A DNA stretch of 64,000 nucleotides from an uncultured Opitutia bacterium (lineage in GTDB: Bacteria; Verrucomicrobiota; Verrucomicrobiia; Opitutales; Opitutaceae), in assembly GCA_903896015.1 (NCBI GenBank), contig CAITWF010000078.1, positions 28,525 to 92,524 of the forward strand. Direction: 5' to 3'. The notes below the pieces were generated by a model. That model did not search any database and was not told where the DNA came from. It saw only the letters and a program-made list of their open reading frames with translations. Positions 59,362 to 64,000 of the stretch are shown here, piece after piece. Position 1 is the stretch's first letter, and the number at the start of each line of letters is the position of its first letter. A program made the position numbers and the translations under genes.

Positions 59362-60342
59362 ATGGCCGTCATCGCCCAGTCGCACCGTCCGCCGCCCGCC
59401 ACTCCCGCGGGGTCGGTGGCGCCCTTGCGAAAACTGTCGTTTCGGGCGCTCGGCACGGTCTGCGAAGTCCAATACTCCGGCGGTGAGGCGCAGGCGGCGG
59501 CGTTCGAGCGCGCGGCGATTAACTGGGTGAATGCATTTGAGGCGAAATACACGCGCTTCCGCCCCGACAGCCTGATCGGCCGCATCAACGCCGCTGCCGG
59601 CCGCGCTTGGATCGAAATTGATCCGGAGATGGAGGCGATGCTGAAGCTCTGCGACAACCTGCACTTCCTGACGCAGGGCGTGCTCGACCCGACGACGCTA
59701 CCGCTTATCCAGCTGTGGAATTACAAGGCGGAGAAGCCGCGCATTCCGTCGCCCCTCGAAATCGCACGGGCGCGTGCGCTGGTGGGTTTTAAAAAAGTGC
59801 AGCGTGCGACGGGGAAGGTTTTTCTGCCCGAGCCGGGCATGGCGCTCGACTTCGGCGGATTCGGCAAGGAATACGCGGTCGACATGGTGGCACAGCTCGC
59901 GGTCGAACACGCTTTACCGTGTGCGCTGGTGGATTTCGGCCACGACCTCCGCGCGATCGGCGTGCCGCCGGGCCGGCCCGCGTGGCACATTGGCCTCGAG
60001 GATCCAAAAAAGCCCGGCGCGATCGCTGGCAGCATCGCCGTGACGGGCAAGGGCGTCGCTTCTTCCGGCGACTACCTCCGCTCCTTCACGATCGAGGGCA
60101 AACGCTACGGCCACATCATCGATCCGCGGACTGGCTGGCCGGTCGCGAATGGATGCACGCAGGCGACTGTGATCGCGGGCACGTGTTTGCAGGCGGGCGT
60201 GCTGTCGACGACGGCGTTTGTGCTCGGCGTGCCGGCGGGCATCGAGTTCATCCAGAGCTGCCCGGGCTGCGAAGGCCTGCTGCTCACCGACAAGGCGCGC
60301 GCCCAGACGCGCGGATTTTTCAATTATGTCGCTACGAATTAA
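59362..60342 (+). CDS. apbE: ApbE-family FAD:protein FMN transferase
   Basis: A 326-residue protein of the ApbE fold: FRALGTVCEVQY, SLIGRINAAAG, LDFGGFGKEYAVDMV, SSGDYLRSFTIEGKRYGHIIDPRTGWPV and AGVLSTTAFVLG. ApbE transfers FMN from FAD to a Thr in exported proteins. Two points are odd. No signal peptide or lipobox is evident at the N-terminus, and the usual Asp before LSTA (a Mg ligand) is Gly in AGVLST. It starts 14 bp after the DUF3570 gene and overlaps the thioredoxin gene by 17 bp. Confidence 0.88.
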   Translation: MAVIAQSHRPPPATPAGSVAPLRKLSFRALGTVCEVQYSGGEAQAAAFERAAINWVNAFEAKYTRFRPDSLIGRINAAAGRAWIEIDPEMEAMLKLCDNLHFLTQGVLDPTTLPLIQLWNYKAEKPRIPSPLEIARARALVGFKKVQRATGKVFLPEPGMALDFGGFGKEYAVDMVAQLAVEHALPCALVDFGHDLRAIGVPPGRPAWHIGLEDPKKPGAIAGSIAVTGKGVASSGDYLRSFTIEGKRYGHIIDPRTGWPVANGCTQATVIAGTCLQAGVLSTTAFVLGVPAGIEFIQSCPGCEGLLLTDKARAQTRGFFNYVATN

Positions 60343-60829
60343 AATTCTTCTCGCGCTTGTCGCGCTCGCGGGTGTCGCCCGCGGTGAGGTAAAAATTGGC
60401 GAGCAATTCCCCTCCTTCGCGCCAGCGGGCGTCGTTTCGCTCGCTGGAGGTGGTCTGCCGGCGACGGCGGGGCAGGTGGTGCTCGTGGATTTCTGGGCGT
60501 CGTGGTGCGCGCCGTGCAAGGCCTCGTTTCCCGCGATGGCGAAACTCTTCTCCGACTACTCTTCGCGCGGATTTTTGATCACGGCGGTGAGCATCGACGA
60601 AAAGCCGGCCGCGGCGCTCGCTTTTTGGAAGAAGCAATCCCCGCCGTTTGCCACGCTGCATGATCGCGAGCAGAAGCTGGTAAAGCAGGTTGTCGTGCCT
60701 ACGATGCCGACGAGTTACCTGCTCGATCGCACGGGCAAGGTGCGGTTCATGCATGAGGGTTTCCATGGCGAGGCGACCGACAAGCAGATCCGGCAGGAGA
60801 TTGAAACCCTCCTCGCCGAAAAAGACTAA
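60326..60829 (+). CDS. TlpA-like exported thioredoxin
   Basis: A 167-residue protein with a short signal peptide (MSLRIKILLALVALAGVARG) and a thioredoxin domain with active site WASWCAPCK, cis-Pro in VPTMPTSYLLD and the TlpA/ResA-like insert after the active site. It probably works in the periplasm as a disulphide reductant. Its start lies inside the end of apbE, which implies translational coupling. Within this cluster it may keep cysteines of the DUF4266 lipoprotein reduced. Confidence 0.88.
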   Translation: MSLRIKILLALVALAGVARGEVKIGEQFPSFAPAGVVSLAGGGLPATAGQVVLVDFWASWCAPCKASFPAMAKLFSDYSSRGFLITAVSIDEKPAAALAFWKKQSPPFATLHDREQKLVKQVVVPTMPTSYLLDRTGKVRFMHEGFHGEATDKQIRQEIETLLAEKD

Positions 60830-60998
60830 CGGCCATGCATGAGATTCATTTTCGTTTGTTTCATTCAGCCGCGGAGTCGGTCTGCGGCTATTTTCCGCCT
60901 CTTCGTCCCAGAGAGGTCGGCTCTTCATTGACGCCCGGCAACGTGCGAGGGAATGAACTCCGCGCGTCCCATTTTTCGTCCGCCCACTCTCGTTCACC

Positions 60999-61235
60999 AT
61001 GAAACTCCGCTCCTTCGTTTTCCTCGCGCTCGCGCTGGGCTCGCTCCTTTGCACCGGCTGCACCAATGCCAATCTCGTCCGCGTGAAGCCATGGGAGCGG
61101 GCGACGCTTGCCGATTACACGATGAACCCCGGCCGCGATTCGCTGGCCACCTCGATGAGCGAGCACATTTATTTCTCGCGCGAGACGGCGAGCGGTGGGC
61201 GCGGAGTCGGTGGCAGCGGTTGCGGCTGCAACTGA
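60999..61235 (+). CDS. DUF4266 lipoprotein
   Basis: A 78-residue lipoprotein. The signal peptide ends in the lipobox LLCTGC (acylated Cys at residue 21). The mature 58 residues match DUF4266, with VKPWERATLADYTM near the start and a Gly-rich C-terminus ending in GSGCGCN. The terminal C-x-C is a striking feature. I know of no function. It lies 170 bp after the thioredoxin gene on the same strand, completing the DUF3570-ApbE-thioredoxin-DUF4266 set. Confidence 0.8.
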   Translation: MKLRSFVFLALALGSLLCTGCTNANLVRVKPWERATLADYTMNPGRDSLATSMSEHIYFSRETASGGRGVGGSGCGCN

Positions 61236-61359
61236 CGGAAATTTTACAGTGCCTTTCGGCACTGGACCGCCTGCGTGAGGTCTATGCCCGCGCCTTGGTC
61301 CGTGTGTTTTGCCTGAGCCTCAGCGCGAAGGTCACGCGGATCATTTTTTCCTTCGTCCG

Positions 61360-63522
61360 ATGAATCCAACCCAACTGCTGCACCGCCAACTCCGCTGGCT
61401 GAATCTTCCTGGCGCGGTCCTGTTCGCGCTGCTCCAACGCACGCCAGCCGTGCGCCTGGCCGCGACGGCGGCCGAATACATCGCCGCTTCGCCCATCGGC
61501 GTGGTGCTGCGCAACGCCGCCGTCACAGCCGCGTCGCTCGGCGCGATCCACTCGATGGCGGGCGCGACCACGCTTGTCACGAACAGCCACAACAGTCCGT
61601 TCAGCGCGACGGTCGGCACCGCGGTGCCGACGGTGGTATTCGGCGTGCAGGGCACGCAAGGGCCGCCCGGCTCGTGGAAAATCGGCGGATCGATCCCGGC
61701 GGGTCTGTCGTTTTCCGGTCGCACGACGGCGGGCACTGTCAACACCTCGGCCCTTACGCTCACCGGCACGCCCACGACAGCCGGTAATTATTCGATGACG
61801 CTCCAGGCGTGGGAGAACACCAACGCCACTGGCAACGGTTCACCGACTTACACCTATGTGATCAACGTCACCGGGAGTGCGGCGAATGTCCCGCCGGCGA
61901 TCACCACGCAACCTCTGAGCCAGACCGTGACAGCGGGCGCGCTCGTGACATTCAGTTCGGCCGCCTCGGGCTCGCCGACGCCAACTTACCAGTGGAACTT
62001 CAACGGTGCCGCTATCACCGGCGCAACGGGTTCTTCCTACTCGATCAGCAGCGCGCAGGCGACAAATGCCGGCAGCTACACGGTGATCGCGACGAACTCG
62101 GCGGGCTCCGCGACAAGCAGTGTGGCCACGCTCACGGTCAGCGCGGCGGCGACCGCACCGTTGTTTACGACGCAGCCCGCGAGCCAGACCGTCAACGCCG
62201 GCGCCACGGTCACGTTCACCGCCGCAGCGAGCGGCTCACCAGCGCCCACCTACCAGTGGCAGTTTAACGGCGCGGCGATTTCGGGAGCAACGAGCTCTTC
62301 CTACTCGATTAGCAGCGCGCAGTCCGCCAACGCGGGCAGCTACACAGTCTCCGTGACGAATTCTGCCGGCACGGCACTCAGCAACGTCGTCACCCTTACG
62401 GTCAACACCGTCGCCGTCGGGCCAGTCCCTGCGTTCACGACCCAACCGGCATCGCAGACGATGGCGATTGGCAGCACCATCGTCTTCAACGCCGCCGCCA
62501 GTAACGCCACGGCCTTCCAGTGGAAATTCAATAACGTCGCCATTGCCGGCGCGACGAGTGCGACGCTCGTGCTTACCAACCTCTCCGCGGCCAACGCTGG
62601 CAGCTATACCTGCGTCGCGACCGGCACAGGCGGCACGGCGACGAGCAACAGCGCGACGCTCACCGTCGGCTCGTTCGCGGCGGCCAGCGTCGGCCATCTC
62701 ATCAACGTTTCCATTCTCACAACCGCCGGCGCGGGCGCCAAGGTGCTTACCGTGGGTGCGACCATCGGTGGCAGCGGCACGTCCGGCGCGCTCCCGCTCG
62801 TCGTGCGCGCCGTTGGTCCGACGCTCGCGAGCGCCTTCGGTCTCGGCGGCACGCTCACCGATCCTGTGCTCTCCGTCACCTCGTCCGCGACCGGTGCGAC
62901 GATCGCGACCAACGATAATTGGGGCGGCGGCCCGACTATGGCCAACGCCTTCAGTACGGTCGGCGCGTTTGCGCTGCCTGCCGCGAGTCTCGATAGCGCC
63001 TTTGTCGCTCTCAATGGCCTCGCCGCCGGTGGCTACACCGTCCAAGTCACGAGCACAGACGGATCGAGCGGCACCGTCCTCGCGGAGATCTATGATGCTG
63101 GCGACGCCACGCGCACCACCACCACGCCTCGCCTGATCAATCTCTCCACGCTCACCGCGATCGACGCGGGTTCGAGCCTCTCGGCCGGATTCGTGTTGCG
63201 CGGCTCCACGTCGCGCACGCTGCTCATCCGCGGCGTCGGCCCGTCGCTCGCGGCGCTTGGCGTCGGCGGCACGATGCCCGATCCGAAACTGGAATTTTAC
63301 AGCAACGACACCGGTGCAAAGCTCGCGGAAAACGACAACTGGGGTGGCGATGCGCAACTCGCTACCGTCATGGCTGCAGTCGGCGCGTTTCCCCTTGCGG
63401 GTGCCGCGACAAAAGACTCCGTGCTGCTGCTCACATTGCCGCCCGGCGCCTACAGCGCGCGGATCAGCGATACCACCGGCGCCGCCGGCACCGCGATCGT
63501 TGAGGTTTACGAGGTGCCATAG
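61360..63522 (+). CDS. Exported protein with Ig-like and NDNW repeats
   Basis: A 720-residue protein. The N-terminus (about 70 residues) is hydrophobic and alanine-rich, with an unusual export-signal-like region ending near AGATTLV. A putative-Ig/cadherin-like segment (75-180) precedes three Ig-like domains (about 185-265, 270-355, 360-440) with the pattern QPASQTV, FTAAASGSPAPTYQW and NAGSYTV. Two NDNW repeats (about 445-590 and 592-720) end the protein; these are the same type as in the DUF1800 protein at 47396. It is probably surface-exposed or secreted. No enzyme domain is seen. Confidence 0.8.
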   Translation: MNPTQLLHRQLRWLNLPGAVLFALLQRTPAVRLAATAAEYIAASPIGVVLRNAAVTAASLGAIHSMAGATTLVTNSHNSPFSATVGTAVPTVVFGVQGTQGPPGSWKIGGSIPAGLSFSGRTTAGTVNTSALTLTGTPTTAGNYSMTLQAWENTNATGNGSPTYTYVINVTGSAANVPPAITTQPLSQTVTAGALVTFSSAASGSPTPTYQWNFNGAAITGATGSSYSISSAQATNAGSYTVIATNSAGSATSSVATLTVSAAATAPLFTTQPASQTVNAGATVTFTAAASGSPAPTYQWQFNGAAISGATSSSYSISSAQSANAGSYTVSVTNSAGTALSNVVTLTVNTVAVGPVPAFTTQPASQTMAIGSTIVFNAAASNATAFQWKFNNVAIAGATSATLVLTNLSAANAGSYTCVATGTGGTATSNSATLTVGSFAAASVGHLINVSILTTAGAGAKVLTVGATIGGSGTSGALPLVVRAVGPTLASAFGLGGTLTDPVLSVTSSATGATIATNDNWGGGPTMANAFSTVGAFALPAASLDSAFVALNGLAAGGYTVQVTSTDGSSGTVLAEIYDAGDATRTTTTPRLINLSTLTAIDAGSSLSAGFVLRGSTSRTLLIRGVGPSLAALGVGGTMPDPKLEFYSNDTGAKLAENDNWGGDAQLATVMAAVGAFPLAGAATKDSVLLLTLPPGAYSARISDTTGAAGTAIVEVYEVP

Positions 63523-63590
63523 GAGCGGGGCGCGCCCGCGCGCTTGACCCACCTCGCCGCTGCTGAGAGCGTCCGCGCCCTCTGCCGGCC

Positions 63591-63929
63591 ATGCGCATCC
63601 TCGTGATCGAAGACGAACTCCAGCTCGCCGGCCATATCACGCGCGCGCTCGTGCGTCGTGGTCATCTCGCCAGCGCCCAGCATGACGGTGCTCTGGGCTT
63701 GCAGGCCGCGCTCACCGATCCCCCCGATCTCGTGGTGCTCGATCTCGGATTGCCCGGGCTCGACGGCTTGGGCGTGCTCGCGAAGCTTCGCCAGGCCCAA
63801 TCGCTCGCACGCATCCTCATCCTCACGGCGCGCGGTGAGGTGGAGCACCGGGTGAAGGGCCTTGTCCAGCGCCAATTAGAAACCGGCATGGCGCCAACTA
63901 GATTTCGACACGGTTTTTGGAGGTGGTAG
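63591..63929 (+). pseudogene. Truncated OmpR-type response regulator
   Basis: The first 91 residues are a good receiver domain (MRILVIEDE, phospho-Asp in LVVLDLGLPGLDG, LTARGEVEHRVKGL). In intact members the text continues with DAGADDYLVKPF and a winged helix. Here homology stops at codon 91 (63861-63863) and 21 unrelated residues lead to a stop at 63927-63929. An insertion is the likely cause. The remainder of the gene may lie beyond the window. Confidence 0.75.
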
Positions 63930-64000
63930 AACGAGAGACAAAGGCGGAAGAGATGCCTTGGCCGGCGCCGAGGACAGAAGCCAAAGAGCTTGCCGCAGGC
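63863..64000 (+). mobile_element. Possible left end of an insertion sequence
   Basis: Immediately after the receiver domain breaks off, the sequence begins TGTCC and contains two near-identical 12-mers, GCGCCAATTAGA (63869) and GCGCCAACTAGA (63891), 22 bp apart. Multiple short repeats at the ends with TGT termini are typical of IS21-like elements. A new frame with a good ribosome-binding site starts at 63953. The identity is tentative because the element is cut off. Confidence 0.4.
63953..64000 (+). CDS. Start of an ORF, possibly transposase (partial)
   Basis: ATG at 63953 is preceded by GGCGGAAGAG at good spacing and runs to the window end (MPWPAPRTEAKELAAG). Too short to identify. Its place behind the repeats suggests a transposition gene. 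Confidence 0.35.
   Translation, partial: MPWPAPRTEAKELAAG

Overview
The window looks like chromosomal DNA of a GC-rich, Gram-negative member of the Verrucomicrobiota, most likely Opitutaceae (Opitutus-like). This is inferred from gene content, not from any rRNA: DUF1800/DUF1501 pairs, exported proteins with repeats ending in NDNW, many hybrid kinases, a type II secretion pseudopilin operon, and mixed housekeeping loci. Many starts lack an obvious Shine-Dalgarno, so several start choices rest on homology and spacing. No rRNA or CRISPR is seen. One tRNA is present, and a possible insertion-sequence end lies at the right edge.

Region by region. 0.1-5.6 kb: lysA, gpsA, an acetate-type symporter with its DUF485 partner, and an ECF-like sigma factor. 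5.6-10.5 kb: a LytS/LytTR two-component pair whose kinase has a Gly/Pro-rich loop, beside a small exported repeat protein, then a hybrid kinase. 10.5-16.1 kb: SRPBCC protein, unknown proteins, and a MocR-GNAT-EamA operon. 16.1-24.4 kb: a signalling island with two coupled V4R proteins, a REC protein with a degenerate NtrC-type AAA domain, a LuxR-type regulator, an HPt protein and a 999-residue PAS hybrid kinase. 24.5-27.0 kb: two PilT-family ATPases. 27.1-29.1 kb: an Rrf2 regulator, azoreductase and dioxygenase-like cluster with matching dyad sites in front of the regulator and azoR. 29.2-34.7 kb: an RNA helicase and an arsenic locus (divergent aquaporin, arsR, arsC, DUF6428, acr3, arsN-like GNAT). 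34.7-37.6 kb: HAD phosphatase, an alpha/beta hydrolase fused to a SAM-hydrolase-like C-terminal domain, and hisC. 37.6-38.8 kb: a decayed, AT-rich gap. 38.8-42.8 kb: an exopolysaccharide export module (beta-barrel, short Wza-like protein, Wzc-like tyrosine kinase). 42.8-47.2 kb: sua5, rpsR, tRNA-Arg(CCT), an epimerase and glmS. 47.4-58.1 kb: DUF1800, DUF1501, an anchored protein and gspG-H-I-J-K-L-M in one tight run. 58.2-61.2 kb: DUF3570 barrel, ApbE, TlpA-like thioredoxin and DUF4266 lipoprotein. 61.4-63.5 kb: an Ig-like exported protein. The last 0.4 kb holds a response regulator cut off after about 91 residues.

The strongest candidates for new biology are four. (1) The DUF3570 barrel contains a DTITGAT sequence matching the ApbE flavinylation consensus and sits next to apbE, which suggests a flavinylated outer-membrane protein. 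(2) A pseudo-NtrC response regulator has lost Walker A, Walker B, the sigma-54 contact loop and the HTH, and is encoded with two stand-alone V4R sensors. (3) The quinone-stress-like cluster has a repeated GTAAC-N7-GTTAC operator. (4) The hydrolase/SAM_HAT_C-like fusion is unusual. Family names come from reading the translations. No database search was run.
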